Part shown: piece after piece, positions 29,167-40,649 of the stretch
Layout of the letters: the number at the start of each line of letters is the position of its first letter
How positions within the stretch are numbered: position 1 is the stretch's first letter
Assembly: GCF_014647655.1 (NCBI RefSeq)
Contig: NZ_BMPP01000007.1
Location: 62,001-126,000 of the forward strand
Source of the DNA: Deinococcus malanensis
Lineage (GTDB): Bacteria; Deinococcota; Deinococci; Deinococcales; Deinococcaceae
Length of the DNA stretch: 64,000 nucleotides
Reading direction: 5' to 3'
The notes under the pieces: generated by a model
What the model was told of the DNA's origin: nothing
The model's input: the letters and a program-made list of their open reading frames with translations, nothing else
Database searches by the model: none
Made by a program: the position numbers and the translations under genes

Positions 29167-29922
29167 TCAGCAGCCGATTTTCTTGCCAAAGTAGGACTGG
29201 CCCAGGGCGTTGATGCTGCCCTCGCGCTGCATGCTTTTCAGCGTCGTGTTGATGGCATCACGCAGGGCGGTGTTTTTGCGGCCCACTGCCAGCACCAGCT
29301 GCTCGCGGGCGAGGGTCTGCCCGATGACCAGATTGGCCTTGGGATAGGTTTTCATCGCGCTGAGCGCGGTGTACTGGTCGGTGGCCACGGCCGCCACCCG
29401 TCCCGTGGCCGCCGCCAGGATGGCATCGGTAGAGCTGGGGTAGACCTGCACAATTTTCTGGAAAGGCATTTTCTTAAGGTAAGTCAGGTAGGGACGCCCC
29501 TCCTCAGCACCCAGGGTCTTACCGGAGAGCGCTTTCTGCGACGTAGGACCGCCCCTGCGGGTCAGCAGCACGGTGTTGGTGCAGCCGTACGCGGCCGAGG
29601 TCAGCACGCTCTGGTTCTGGGTGGTGCTGGTCGTGGCGAAGACCACATCCACCTCGTCACCGGTATTGAGCTTCCCCAACAGGCCGTCATAGGGCAGGGT
29701 CACCCACTCGACGTGCAGGCCCATACGCAGAGCCAGCTCATTGCCCAGATCTATGTCGAAGCCGGTGAACATGCCGGCCTGCATAAAGCTGTAGGGAGCG
29801 AAGTCAGCGCTGGTGGCAATACGCAGGGTGCCGCTGTTTCGAATCTCAGCGAGGGTGCGGGCTTCGCTGTGGCCGCCCAGCAGGGCAGCAGACAGAAGCG
29901 ACAGAACAGCAGTTCGTTTCAC
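29167..29922 (-). CDS. Amino-acid ABC transporter substrate-binding protein (family 3), orphan
   Basis: 251 aa. Signal peptide VKRTAVLSLLSAALLGGHSEA, then the SBP_bac_3 core: LRIATSADFAPYSFMQAGMFTGFDIDLGNELA, LLGKLNTGDEVDVVF, AVATDQYTALSAM. Such proteins capture polar amino acids outside the membrane and deliver them to a permease. No permease or ATPase gene is adjacent, so it must pair with a distant transporter or act as a sensor. The GTG follows GGAGG with 5 nt spacing. The mature chain has cysteines in AAYGCTNTV and at the C-terminus (KKIGC). Confidence 0.9.
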   Translation of the reverse strand: MKRTAVLSLLSAALLGGHSEARTLAEIRNSGTLRIATSADFAPYSFMQAGMFTGFDIDLGNELALRMGLHVEWVTLPYDGLLGKLNTGDEVDVVFATTSTTQNQSVLTSAAYGCTNTVLLTRRGGPTSQKALSGKTLGAEEGRPYLTYLKKMPFQKIVQVYPSSTDAILAAATGRVAAVATDQYTALSAMKTYPKANLVIGQTLAREQLVLAVGRKNTALRDAINTTLKSMQREGSINALGQSYFGKKIGC

Positions 29923-30052
29923 AGGAACCTCCGGTCGAACAGAATCTGTTTGAATTATCACAAAGTTGCCTCACGCGCGCCTCACAGAAGCGACGGCATT
30001 TGTACAAAACCTCACATCCGTCGGGTGCGCCTTGGCCTGCTACCCTGCGGCG

Positions 30053-31372
30053 GTGACCCGATCCGGACTGACCGACACTATTGCCGCCATTGCCACCGCT
30101 CCGGGCAGCGCTGGGGTGGGCATCGTGCGGGTCAGTGGTCCGCAGGCCCTGACCGTGGCCGACGGGATGTTTGCAGGGAAACGCAAGCCCACGCGGACCC
30201 CGGGCGGCCGGTTTCTCTTCGGTCAGCTGATCGCGGCCGATGGTGAGGTGCTGGACGAGGGCCTGTGTCTGGTCTTCCGTGGCCCCCACAGCTATACCGG
30301 TGAGGATGTGGCCGAGTTGCAGGCCCACGGCAGCCCGGCGGTGCTGGGGCGGGTGCTGTCCCGGGTACTGGAACTGGGTGCGCGGCCGGCCCGACCCGGT
30401 GAATTTACGCTGCGGGCCTACCTCTCGGGGCGTCTAGATCTGGCGCAGGCCGAGGCAGTGCTGGGTCTGGTCGAAGCGCAGACCGACGCCGCGCGCCGGC
30501 AGGCCAGCCTGGGGCTGTCTGGCGCACTGGGATCGCGAATCGCTCGGATCGGGGGCAACATCACCCGCACGCTGGCCGCCCTGCAGGCCATGCTGGACTA
30601 CCCGGAGGAAGGCGTGCCCGAGGAGGACCGGGAGGCGCCCCTTCAGGCGGCCGAGCACGACCTGAGTGAGCTGGTCCAGAGTGCCCGCGCCGGTCAGGTG
30701 GCGACGCGGGGCGCCCGGCTGGCCCTGATCGGCCGGCCCAACGCCGGGAAAAGCAGCCTGCTCAATGCCCTGCTGGGATATGAACGCAGCATTGTCACGC
30801 CCATCCCTGGTACCACACGCGACTATCTGGAAGCTGGCGTGGAACTGGCCGGCGTGCCGGTCACGCTGGTGGACACTGCCGGCATCCGTCACACCACGGA
30901 TCAGGTGGAAGCCGCCGGAGTGAAACAGGCCGTGGCGCTGGCGGGGGCTGCGGATCTGGTCCTGGTGCTTGAGGACGGCCAGCAGCCCCGCGAAGCATTG
31001 CCCACCGACCTGCCTGAAGGCGCCCGCATGATCCGTGTGCAGACCAAGGCTGACCTGGACGCTGCCTGGAGCGACGCTGCGGCCCTGCGCGTGAGTGCCG
31101 TGACCGGTGAGGGGCTGCCCCAGCTTCGGGACGCCATCCATGCGGCGCTGATGGGAGACGCAGCGCGCGGCGAAGCCTGGCTGACCACCGAACGTCAGGC
31201 GGACGCCGCGCGCCGCGCCCTGGCCCATGTGCAGGCGGCCCGTCACCTGCCCGACGACCTGGCGAGCTGGGAACTGGAAGAAGCGCTGCGTGCCCTGTCG
31301 GACCTGACCGGACGCGACGTGCAAGAGGACGTCGTCGACGCCGTCTTCCGCAACTTCTGCGTGGGCAAGTAG
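30053..31372 (+). CDS. mnmE: tRNA modification GTPase MnmE
   Basis: With MnmG it forms the 5-carboxymethylaminomethyl group on wobble U34 of tRNA. N-terminal folate-binding domain ([24 protein letters not shown]), helical domain, inserted G domain with [25 protein letters not shown] and [17 protein letters not shown], and the C-terminal FCVGK, the essential CxGK box. 439 aa. The GTG at 30053 lies 6 nt after TACCCT (30041-30046), a leaderless start. mnmG is not in the window. Confidence 0.96.
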   Translation: MTRSGLTDTIAAIATAPGSAGVGIVRVSGPQALTVADGMFAGKRKPTRTPGGRFLFGQLIAADGEVLDEGLCLVFRGPHSYTGEDVAELQAHGSPAVLGRVLSRVLELGARPARPGEFTLRAYLSGRLDLAQAEAVLGLVEAQTDAARRQASLGLSGALGSRIARIGGNITRTLAALQAMLDYPEEGVPEEDREAPLQAAEHDLSELVQSARAGQVATRGARLALIGRPNAGKSSLLNALLGYERSIVTPIPGTTRDYLEAGVELAGVPVTLVDTAGIRHTTDQVEAAGVKQAVALAGAADLVLVLEDGQQPREALPTDLPEGARMIRVQTKADLDAAWSDAAALRVSAVTGEGLPQLRDAIHAALMGDAARGEAWLTTERQADAARRALAHVQAARHLPDDLASWELEEALRALSDLTGRDVQEDVVDAVFRNFCVGK

Positions 31373-31757
31373 GCCCGAGAGACTTTGCCTGTCTTCGGGC
31401 GATCGTCACGGCTGGCAGACCGCTGAGCGCTTCTCCGGATGACGGCATCTGGAAAAGCACCTCTCGGTGACCCGATTGCGCGTTCTGCTCATCAACAGCT
31501 CCTCGCTTCGGTGGGTCGAACAGACGCCAGCTGTTTGACACCTGCTCCAGACATGAGGAGCAGACAGGCGAACCCAGCTTGACCGTCACTGCCGGGCCAG
31601 GGCGGCTCTGCCCCTGTCCAGGGGGCCAAAATTCAGGTCTATGAGCCTAAAATGAAGTCGTCAGGGCGTCGTTTCATCCTTCCGCCCCTCCTGACAGGCA
31701 TTGACCTGCACGTTCTATCCGGTCACCTGACGTGCAGCGAGCCAGTGGTGAGACCGA
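31373..31757. other. Intergenic region, no gene seen
   Basis: About 385 nt between mnmE and the secreted Ala/Pro-rich protein. Frames on both strands lack RBS and protein character. TTGACC near 31699 could be a -35 but has no matching -10 at 16-18 nt. No recognised RNA. Confidence 0.4.
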
Positions 31758-31769
31758 CCAGGAGAACCC

Positions 31770-32495
31770 ATGAAGAAGACCCATCTGTTGTCCGCCCTGC
31801 TGGCCCTCGTTCTCGGTGCTGCCAGCGCCCAGAGCGCGGCCCCCACCCTTCCCGATAGCACCTTTGCCAGCAGCCTCAAGCAGCTGGCCGCCAGCGGTGT
31901 CAAGATCACCCTGCTGAACGCAGCAGGTCAGACGGTCGCCACCATCAGTGCCGACGGCACGCTGAGCCTCGTGAAAGGCTTTACTCTGGCCGACGCCACC
32001 ACCGTGAAGGCAGGCAGCGTCACCTACACGCTGGCCACCCGCGCCACCGCCAGCGGAACCCTGTTTGTCAGCTACCAGGGCACGAACGGACCAAAAGTCA
32101 CTCTTCCCCTGATCGCCGCGGTTAACCGCGACGCCGCCGCCGCCCGCGCAGCTGCAGCTCGTCAGAACGCGGCAAAGGCCAGCAGCGCCGCCAGCAAGCC
32201 TGCTGCCAGTACCGCTAAGCCTGCTGCCACTGCTCCTGATACCGCCGGCAAACCCAGCACGACGGGTGCCGGTGCTGCCCAGAACGGCCTGACCAACCCC
32301 AGCGCCGCCACTGGCGCGACCAACTCGGAAACAGGTGTGGCCGCTGCTGCCGCCGGCGCGGGCAACGCCCAGGTCTCCACGCAGCCGGCCCAAGTCTCCA
32401 CACAGCCGGCTCAGACCCCAGCGCAGCCGGCCCAGGTACAGGCGCCATCTGTGCCAGCGCCCGCACAGCCCCCCGTGACGCCCGGCCGCCGCTGA
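31770..32495 (+). CDS. Secreted protein with Ala/Pro/Thr-rich low-complexity tail
   Basis: 241 aa. Signal peptide MKKTHLLSALLALVLGAASAQ, a compact beta-rich domain (about 25-115: ASGVKITLLNAAGQTVATIS, GTLSLVKGF, GSVTYTLATRATASGTLFVS), then an Ala/Lys-rich helix and a disordered tail. The tail has near-repeats QVSTQPA/QTPAQPA and ends PPVTPGRR. This is the look of a cell-surface protein with a spacer arm. The ATG follows AGGAG with 7 nt spacing. A 17-bp terminator hairpin lies directly after. No family recognised. Confidence 0.75.
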   Translation: MKKTHLLSALLALVLGAASAQSAAPTLPDSTFASSLKQLAASGVKITLLNAAGQTVATISADGTLSLVKGFTLADATTVKAGSVTYTLATRATASGTLFVSYQGTNGPKVTLPLIAAVNRDAAAARAAAARQNAAKASSAASKPAASTAKPAATAPDTAGKPSTTGAGAAQNGLTNPSAATGATNSETGVAAAAAGAGNAQVSTQPAQVSTQPAQTPAQPAQVQAPSVPAPAQPPVTPGRR

Positions 32496-32501
32496 TCCCA
32501 C

Positions 32502-32556
32502 CAGGCCACAGGGGGCGCCCGCACACTTCGCACGTGCGAGCGCCCCCTGTGGCCTG
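32502..32556 (+). terminator. Long 17-bp hairpin after the secreted protein gene
   Basis: Perfect 17-bp arms at 32502-32518 (starting CAGGCCACAG) and 32540-32556 (ending TGTGGCCTG). The loop itself holds the palindrome TCGCACGTGCGA. No long T-run follows, so it may act as an mRNA 3' stabiliser as well as a terminator. Confidence 0.75.
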
Positions 32557-32809
32557 TTCGCATTCAAACCCCACTGTACCGATCGGTCGTGCCTGAACTT
32601 TGCAGGAGACCATAGCGGCGAAAGAGACTCGGCAAAGTGTCCGGTAGAAAGCGGGGAAAATGATTGGCGCCGTCTTCCGCTATGGCTGGGCGGGCAAAGA
32701 ACGCCACAGGCAACCGGCCGGCGTCGGCGGACGTACCGGGATTATGCCCCGCCCCGGTTCTGTATTCACCGAACCCCTCGTCTGTTCGGCGCCCGAACTC
32801 CGCTCTTCC

Positions 32810-33436
32810 GTGCTCGCTCCCCTGCTGGACGTGCAGAATCTGCAGATATCACCTGGCCGCCGCGTATCTGTTCAGCTGCCATCCTTACAACTCAACACTG
32901 GAGACCTGCTGCATCTGCGCGGGTCCAATGGTGCAGGGAAAACCACGTTACTGCGTGCTCTGGCCGGTGACCAGCCGTACCAGGGGCAGATCCGGATCGC
33001 GGGCTCCAGACCAGGAAGCGTCCAGGCCCGCCGGCACACCGCTTTTGTGCCCACCGATCCCGAACTGCCGGGTGACCTGACCGTCCGTGAATGGCTAGAG
33101 TTCCTGGCCGCAGCCTGGAGCCAGCCGGCTCGACCGCTGCTGAGTCACGCCCAGCAGTTCGGTCTGAACGACTGGCTGGAAGACTGGCCGACCAGCCTGT
33201 CACGTGGAACCCGGCAGAAGGTCGCCCTGGCTGCGGCGCTGGGGCTGCGCTGCGGGCTGACCCTGCTCGACGAACCGTTCGGAACTCTGGACGCGGCTTC
33301 CAGAGAAGCGCTGCGTCGGGCCATAGGTCGTCACGTCGCCCAGGGTGGAGCCGTAATTGTCGTGACCCACGGCGACGAACTGGAGGGTCTGGATCCACGC
33401 AGGCTGGACCTGTCCCTGCTGCCTGAGATCTCGTGA
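32810..33436 (+). CDS. ABC transporter ATP-binding protein
   Basis: 208 aa with Walker A RGSNGAGKTTLLRALAG, signature SLSRGTRQKVALA (LSRGT in place of LSGGQ), Walker B CGLTLLDEPFGTLD and switch His in VVTHGDELE. The small size and lone domain resemble exporter ATPases such as CcmA/YtrB-like proteins. The start is uncertain: GTG 32810 (VLAPLLDVQNL) gives a normal N-terminus, but ATG 32744 and ATG 32660 are in frame and none has a clear RBS or -10. Its stop overlaps the permease start (GTGA). An ACCGATCGGT palindrome lies upstream (near 32579-32588). Confidence 0.85.
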   Translation: MLAPLLDVQNLQISPGRRVSVQLPSLQLNTGDLLHLRGSNGAGKTTLLRALAGDQPYQGQIRIAGSRPGSVQARRHTAFVPTDPELPGDLTVREWLEFLAAAWSQPARPLLSHAQQFGLNDWLEDWPTSLSRGTRQKVALAAALGLRCGLTLLDEPFGTLDAASREALRRAIGRHVAQGGAVIVVTHGDELEGLDPRRLDLSLLPEIS

Positions 33437-34716
33437 CGCCTTCGTCTGTGGTCTGGGCCCTTCACCGACTGACCTGGAAGCGAGCGCTGATCCGAGCCTG
33501 GATTTCATGGACCCACCCGGATATCTGGCCGATGGTGCTGTTTCTTGCTGCCTGCGCGGCTGTGGCGCTGGTGAGTGTATGGCAGATCTTCCAGGTGGCC
33601 CTGCCCTACCCGGCCGGCCGGGTAGGGGCCGGCGTGGTGAGCCTCCTGCTCCCGGCGCTGCTCACGCGCCGGCCACCGGTAGGAGTACAGGGTGCAGGCG
33701 TGGCGCTGCTGCGTGCTCCGGTCCCGGGTTGGGTGGTGCTGTGTGGAGCACTGCTGCCACAGCTGGCTGTCCAGGCGATCCTGGGGCTTGCTGCAGGAGG
33801 ACTACTGGCCGCATGGTTGCCAAACTGGGCGCCACTCGCGCTGGCCCTGCCCATGGTGGCCGTGGCTCACCTTCTGCTGCGTGCTGTCGCTCATGACGCC
33901 CGCCTGGCTGGCCGCCGGGGCACCCTGCAGGGTGCGGTGGGCAGTCTTGCGCTGCCTTTGCTGTCCATCTGGGCCCCCACGATGCTGCCGCTGCTGGTGA
34001 CGGGAACAGCTCTGGTCCTGGCGCTCCTGTGGCAGCAGCTTTGGCTGAGGGATCTTCCTCCGCAGGCCATCCGGCGACTGCAGGTCGAGGCCATCCGGCA
34101 GGGCGCCCGGCGACTGAACCTGCCGCCAGTTGATGTGACGCCCGATGGTGAGCCCTGGCCCAGACGCTGGACCCCCATTCTGCGCGGTCATGGTCCATTC
34201 GCTGCCATGTGGTGGCGCGGCACCCTGCATCTGGGGCGCCGTCCGGCGCTCCTCTGGCCGGCCCTGCTGCTCGGCGGCGGCGCCCTGGCCCTGACCTGGG
34301 CTCCCGCCATGCCCGTTCCCCTGGCGGTCCTGCTGAGTCTGCTCCTGCCGCTGCTGCCGCCGGCCGTGCCACTGGCGCTGCCCCTGCCCGGCCACCTCAG
34401 GCCACTGGTCAGGACAGCACCAGCCGGCGTAATGCTGGGCCTGCTGGCGTTGCCGGGCGCACTGGTCGGGATAGTCCTGGGGCTGCCCGTGGCCCTGGGA
34501 GCAGCCACAGCCCTGATGCCCTGGGCCGCCCTGAACACCCTGGCCTGGCTGCAGCGGTCAGGTCATACCGGCACACCGCAAGGAGAGCTGCGGTTCGGGG
34601 CGGCCCTGCTGCCGGTCCTGGCGGCCGTGCTGTGCGTCCATCTGGGCGCCACCGCCTGGGCGCCGCTGGCCGTCGCGCTGGCCGGCGGACTTCCTTTGCT
34701 GAGCCGCGCAGGCTGA
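33433..34716 (+). CDS. Hydrophobic ABC exporter permease-like protein
   Basis: 427 aa, about nine to ten membrane helices (for example VLFLAACAAVALVSVWQIF, VSLLLPALL, LPLLSIWAPTMLPLLVTG, LLLGGGALALTWA, LAVLLSLLLPLLPPAVPLALP). A soluble Arg-rich loop (residues about 205-250) separates two halves. The GTG overlaps the ATPase stop (GTGA), so it is the membrane partner of that protein. No specific family was recognised. Cargo unknown; no accessory protein or regulator gene is adjacent. Confidence 0.75.
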   Translation: MTPSSVVWALHRLTWKRALIRAWISWTHPDIWPMVLFLAACAAVALVSVWQIFQVALPYPAGRVGAGVVSLLLPALLTRRPPVGVQGAGVALLRAPVPGWVVLCGALLPQLAVQAILGLAAGGLLAAWLPNWAPLALALPMVAVAHLLLRAVAHDARLAGRRGTLQGAVGSLALPLLSIWAPTMLPLLVTGTALVLALLWQQLWLRDLPPQAIRRLQVEAIRQGARRLNLPPVDVTPDGEPWPRRWTPILRGHGPFAAMWWRGTLHLGRRPALLWPALLLGGGALALTWAPAMPVPLAVLLSLLLPLLPPAVPLALPLPGHLRPLVRTAPAGVMLGLLALPGALVGIVLGLPVALGAATALMPWAALNTLAWLQRSGHTGTPQGELRFGAALLPVLAAVLCVHLGATAWAPLAVALAGGLPLLSRAG

Positions 34717-34744
34717 AGACGGGAGACAGCTCAAAACCCCACAG

Positions 34745-34776
34745 CAAAACAGGGAGAGGCGGCCGCCTCTCCCTGT
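34745..34776 (-). terminator. 28-bp perfect palindrome, M16 gene terminator
   Basis: 34749-34776 is self-complementary over all 28 bases (arm ACAGGGAGAGGCGG). Read on minus it is followed by TTTT, 16 nt past the stop of the M16 gene. It may also stop the convergent exporter transcript. Confidence 0.85.
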
Positions 34777-34791
34777 CCCCTCCTTCCAAAC

Positions 34792-37707
<2,916 letters not shown>

Positions 37708-37808
37708 GCCCCGAAGTCTAGCGTGCGGCGCTGCGCGGCCTCCTTTCTCTGGGCAGGAATCATGCGTCGCTCACCGTCGCACGATATGTGGCGGGTACAC
37801 TTCAGAGC

Positions 37809-38792
37809 ATGTCAAGCAAACCCAGCGACCGCCGTCCGGCGCGGGCGGCCCTCCTGACTCTTGCGCTGCTGGGCGGCGCAGCGCTCAGCGGCTGTGGGCA
37901 GGAGATCACCGGCACCTCGACCACCTCCGGGCGGGACGCCCTGTACTTTGCCGATAGCGCCGCCGGCCTGCCGCCGGTGTACGCCAACGAGACGTACACC
38001 GGTAACCTCACGGTGCTGGGAGGCGCGGGTCCCTACACGCTGCGTGTCACCAACGGCACGCTGCCTCCGGGACTTAAACTCAGCGGCCAGACGCTCAGCG
38101 GCACGCCCACCAAGACTGGCACCTACAAGTTCACTGTGGAAGCCACCGACTCCACACTGAGCACCAAAGTCAAGGAATACACCCTGAACGTCAATGAGCT
38201 GCCGCCGCTGTCGTTGCAGCCGGTGCTGCCCTCCGGACAGGTCCGGGGTGAAACCCGCATTCCCGTGACCATCACGGCGCCCCGGGGGGTACGTGCCGTC
38301 CGCCTGAACTGGACCCTGCCGGCAGGCGCGACCGTGACTGGCGTGCAGCCTGCCGAGACCGGCGGCGTGCTGTTCTGGCGTGTGGAGGGTCAGACTGTGA
38401 CGGTGGACGTGGGCTTCAAGACCATCCCCCGCAACGGGAACCGGGTGGCCCTGATCGCTGTGAAACCTGCCCGGCCGGTCACCCTGGAGGCCAAGATGAC
38501 CTACGAGGCCCGCGACGGCCAGGGCAAGCTGCTGACCCCGGCTCCTGCGGCGGCGGCCCCTGCGACGGCTCCAGCCACCGCACCCAAGGACGGCACTGCA
38601 CCCGCTGCTCCTCAGACCACGGACCCCGTGCGGTCCACCCAGCCCCCTGCATCTGCTCCTGCCGCAGCCCCTACGGCGCCCACTGCACCTGCAACGCCTG
38701 CCGTCCCCACAGCCCCAACCAGTCCGGTAACACCGCCACCACCGACCACCCCAACTCCCCCGACCACTCCTGGCACCGGAGGCAAACCATGA
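37809..38792 (+). CDS. Ig-like lipoprotein with possible cohesin-like module and Pro/Thr-rich tail
   Basis: 327 aa. Lipoprotein signal with lipobox LSGC (Cys29). Residues about 40-130 are a putative-Ig (He_PIG) repeat: YANETYTGNLTVLGGAGPYTLRV, GLKLSGQTLSGTPTKTGTYKFTVEATDS. Residues about 140-240 form a second beta domain (RIPVTITAPRGVRAVRLNWTLP, VLFWRVEGQTVTVDVGFKTIP, NRVALIAVKP) whose strand order recalls cohesins; this is a fold guess. The tail is Ala/Pro/Thr repeats ending in TPPTTPGTGGKP. Leaderless: TACACT lies 7 nt before the ATG. First gene of three coupled genes, the third with dockerin repeats. Confidence 0.8.
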   Translation: MSSKPSDRRPARAALLTLALLGGAALSGCGQEITGTSTTSGRDALYFADSAAGLPPVYANETYTGNLTVLGGAGPYTLRVTNGTLPPGLKLSGQTLSGTPTKTGTYKFTVEATDSTLSTKVKEYTLNVNELPPLSLQPVLPSGQVRGETRIPVTITAPRGVRAVRLNWTLPAGATVTGVQPAETGGVLFWRVEGQTVTVDVGFKTIPRNGNRVALIAVKPARPVTLEAKMTYEARDGQGKLLTPAPAAAAPATAPATAPKDGTAPAAPQTTDPVRSTQPPASAPAAAPTAPTAPATPAVPTAPTSPVTPPPPTTPTPPTTPGTGGKP

Positions 38793-39250
38793 CCCGTCCG
38801 CTGCTCGGACTGAGTCTGGTGGGTCTCCTGCTGGCCGGCGGGCTGGCTGCTGCCACCACTGCTCCCACCCTGACCCTGGCCCAGCAGGCGAAGAAGGCCG
38901 AGGTCATCGTGCGCGCCACGCTGGGTGCGCCTGCGACGGTCAAGGACGGGGACGTTACCTACGTCGTCTACCCACTCGCCGTAACCGAAACCGTGCTGGG
39001 CGACGCCGCGCGACTGCCGCAGCATGAGGGCCGGCCCGCACTGATGTTCCTGCAGGGGTTGCAGGACCTGCCGGCGCTCACAAGCGGCCAGGAGGTGATC
39101 GCGCTGCTCTACGCCCGCCGTCTCGACAGTCCGCTGGTGGGCTTCAACCAGGGGCTGTATGCCGTGACTGACGGCAAGGTCAACGCCGGGGACATTACCG
39201 ATCCCGTGAAACTGCGTGACGCCATCCGCGCCGCGCGGGAGGCCCAGTGA
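38789..39250 (+). CDS. Exported hypothetical protein, middle gene of the dockerin operon
   Basis: 153 aa. The ATG overlaps the lipoprotein stop (ATGA). Signal peptide LGLSLVGLLLAGGLAAA; the mature part is a compact alpha/beta domain (KKAEVIVRATLGAPATV, DVTYVVYPLAVTETVLGD, LMFLQGLQDLPALTSGQEVIALLYARRL, LVGFNQGLYAVTDGKV). No family recognised. The pattern of strands after an export signal, and coupling on both sides, suggest a partner of the neighbouring lipoprotein and dockerin-like protein at the cell surface. Confidence 0.75.
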   Translation: MTRPLLGLSLVGLLLAGGLAAATTAPTLTLAQQAKKAEVIVRATLGAPATVKDGDVTYVVYPLAVTETVLGDAARLPQHEGRPALMFLQGLQDLPALTSGQEVIALLYARRLDSPLVGFNQGLYAVTDGKVNAGDITDPVKLRDAIRAAREAQ

Positions 39251-39792
39251 AACCGCGCGGCATGGTCGGGCGCCGTATGCTGCTGGTTGCGGCGCTGCTG
39301 TGTGCCTCCGGCCAAGCAGGGGCAGCAACGCTCAAGTTCCGTCCGCAGGGTGCAGAAATGTTGCGGCTGGTGCAGGCTGCCATCGCCACGCTGAACACCA
39401 AGGACCTGCCGGTGACGCTGGATACCGCCAGCGGTCCCATCCTGGCCCTTGGCAGCAGCGGCGCCCCCTTCAATCCGGATGTCGCCGCGCGGGTCGTGGT
39501 GGTGGGCACCGAGCGACGCATCGAGTTCAACCCTCAGGGTCCCCTGCCGCTGGCCGATGCACTGCGCGCCGAGCTGAGCCGTGAGCTGGGCCTGACCGAG
39601 TGGTCGCCCGCCGCAGCCCGTACCCGCCTGAGCGGAGCAGATCTCAACGGCGACGGTAAGATCGACCTGAGCGACCTGGCCCTGCTGATGAACAACTATG
39701 GCAAGACCAACGCCACGGTCGGGGACCTGAACCAGGACCGCAAGGTGGACGACGCCGACCTGAGGCTCTTCAGCAGCCAGTACCGGCCCTGA
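39247..39792 (+). CDS. Exported dockerin-like protein
   Basis: 181 aa. The GTG overlaps the previous stop (GTGA). Signal peptide MLLVAALLCASGQAGA, then a beta/alpha domain (about 30-125). The C-terminus has two 20-residue Ca-loop repeats: DLNGDGKIDLSDLALLMNNY (about 132-151) and DLNQDRKVDDADLRLFSSQY (about 160-179). The D-x-N-x-D-x-K-[IV]-D pattern with D-L-x-x-[LM] helix is that of type I dockerins, which bind cohesins. No catalytic domain is attached. The Ig-like lipoprotein in the same operon is the natural candidate partner. Confidence 0.85.
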   Translation: MKPRGMVGRRMLLVAALLCASGQAGAATLKFRPQGAEMLRLVQAAIATLNTKDLPVTLDTASGPILALGSSGAPFNPDVAARVVVVGTERRIEFNPQGPLPLADALRAELSRELGLTEWSPAAARTRLSGADLNGDGKIDLSDLALLMNNYGKTNATVGDLNQDRKVDDADLRLFSSQYRP

Positions 39793-39819
39793 ACAATCCA
39801 TTCTGACCCTGCTGTTCCG

Positions 39820-39861
39820 CCCCTGATCCCGGCACCGGGCTTACCGGTCCCGGATCAGGGG
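39820..39861 (+). terminator. Terminator hairpin of the dockerin operon
   Basis: Arms CCCCTGATCC (39820-39829) / GGATCAGGGG (39852-39861) with a 22-nt partly paired loop. It ends 2 nt before the TACACT promoter of the S4 gene, so no T-run is possible. Confidence 0.65.
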
Positions 39862-39875
39862 CGTACACTGCCCGC

Positions 39876-40082
39876 ATGACCGACGACCGTTTCCAGGACA
39901 CCATAGACCTTCAGGACTTCCTGAAATTGCGCGGCCTGGTCGAGACCGGCGGCGAGGCAAAGTTCCGCGTCCAGGGCGGCGAGGTCCGGCTGAACGGTGA
40001 AGTCGAGACCCGCCGCCGCAAGAAGCTCCGCCGGGGCGACATCGTGGAATATGCCGGGCACCGCCTCAAGGTGGACTGGTGA
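39876..40082 (+). CDS. S4 domain RNA-binding protein, YbcJ-like
   Basis: 68 aa, a lone S4 fold: IDLQDFLKLRGLVETGGEAKFRV, GGEVRLNGEVETRRRKKLRRGDIVEYAG. Such small proteins bind structured RNA and are thought to act in ribosome assembly or turnover. The ATG lies 6 nt after TACACT (39864-39869). Its stop overlaps the next start (GTGA). Confidence 0.93.
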   Translation: MTDDRFQDTIDLQDFLKLRGLVETGGEAKFRVQGGEVRLNGEVETRRRKKLRRGDIVEYAGHRLKVDW

Positions 40083-40645
40083 CCAGCAACGCGGACCCCT
40101 ATAGCCAGGCAGTGCAGGAATTTCGCAGCCGCAAGGATGCGCACTTCAAAGCGGGACAGGGTCCGCTTGAACCCGCCGCGCTGCCGGACTTTACGGGTCT
40201 GTCCTATTTCGCGCCAGACCCGGCCTGGACGTTTACCGTTCCACTTGAACCTCTCCCGCAGGACGCCAGCGCCGAGTTCATCCTGCAGACCAATACCGGG
40301 GAAACACGGACCATGGCCCGCTACGGCCGCGTACAGGTTCCGCTCCCTGGCGGAGAGCACAGCCTCAGCGTCTTCACGCCCCTGGGTGAGGAGGCCCCGG
40401 CCCGGGTCTTTATTCCGTTCCGGGACGCCACCAGTGGCCAGGAAACCTACGGGGCAGGGCGCTACCTGGACGCTCCCGTGGGCCGCGACTCTGACGGCGG
40501 GCTCCTGGTCAATGTGGACTTCAACATGGCCTATCACCCCTACTGCGCCTATGGCGACGGCTGGACCTGTCCGCTGCCCCCCCGCGAGAACGTGCTGCCT
40601 GAAGTGGTGCGCGCCGGCGAGAAGTTGCCCACGGCTCCCGCCTAA
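40079..40645 (+). CDS. DUF1684 family protein
   Basis: 188 aa. Family landmarks are RSRKDAHFKAGQGPL near the N-terminus, LSYFAPDPAWTF (about 41-52), FIPFRDATSGQETYGAGRYLD and VNVDFNMAYHPYCAY with CPLPPRENVLP at the end. The HPYCAY...CPLPP stretch has conserved cysteines, but biochemical function is unknown. No signal peptide. GTG start overlapping the S4 gene stop, so a two-gene operon. Confidence 0.92.
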   Translation: MTSNADPYSQAVQEFRSRKDAHFKAGQGPLEPAALPDFTGLSYFAPDPAWTFTVPLEPLPQDASAEFILQTNTGETRTMARYGRVQVPLPGGEHSLSVFTPLGEEAPARVFIPFRDATSGQETYGAGRYLDAPVGRDSDGGLLVNVDFNMAYHPYCAYGDGWTCPLPPRENVLPEVVRAGEKLPTAPA

Positions 40646-40649
40646 GCGC

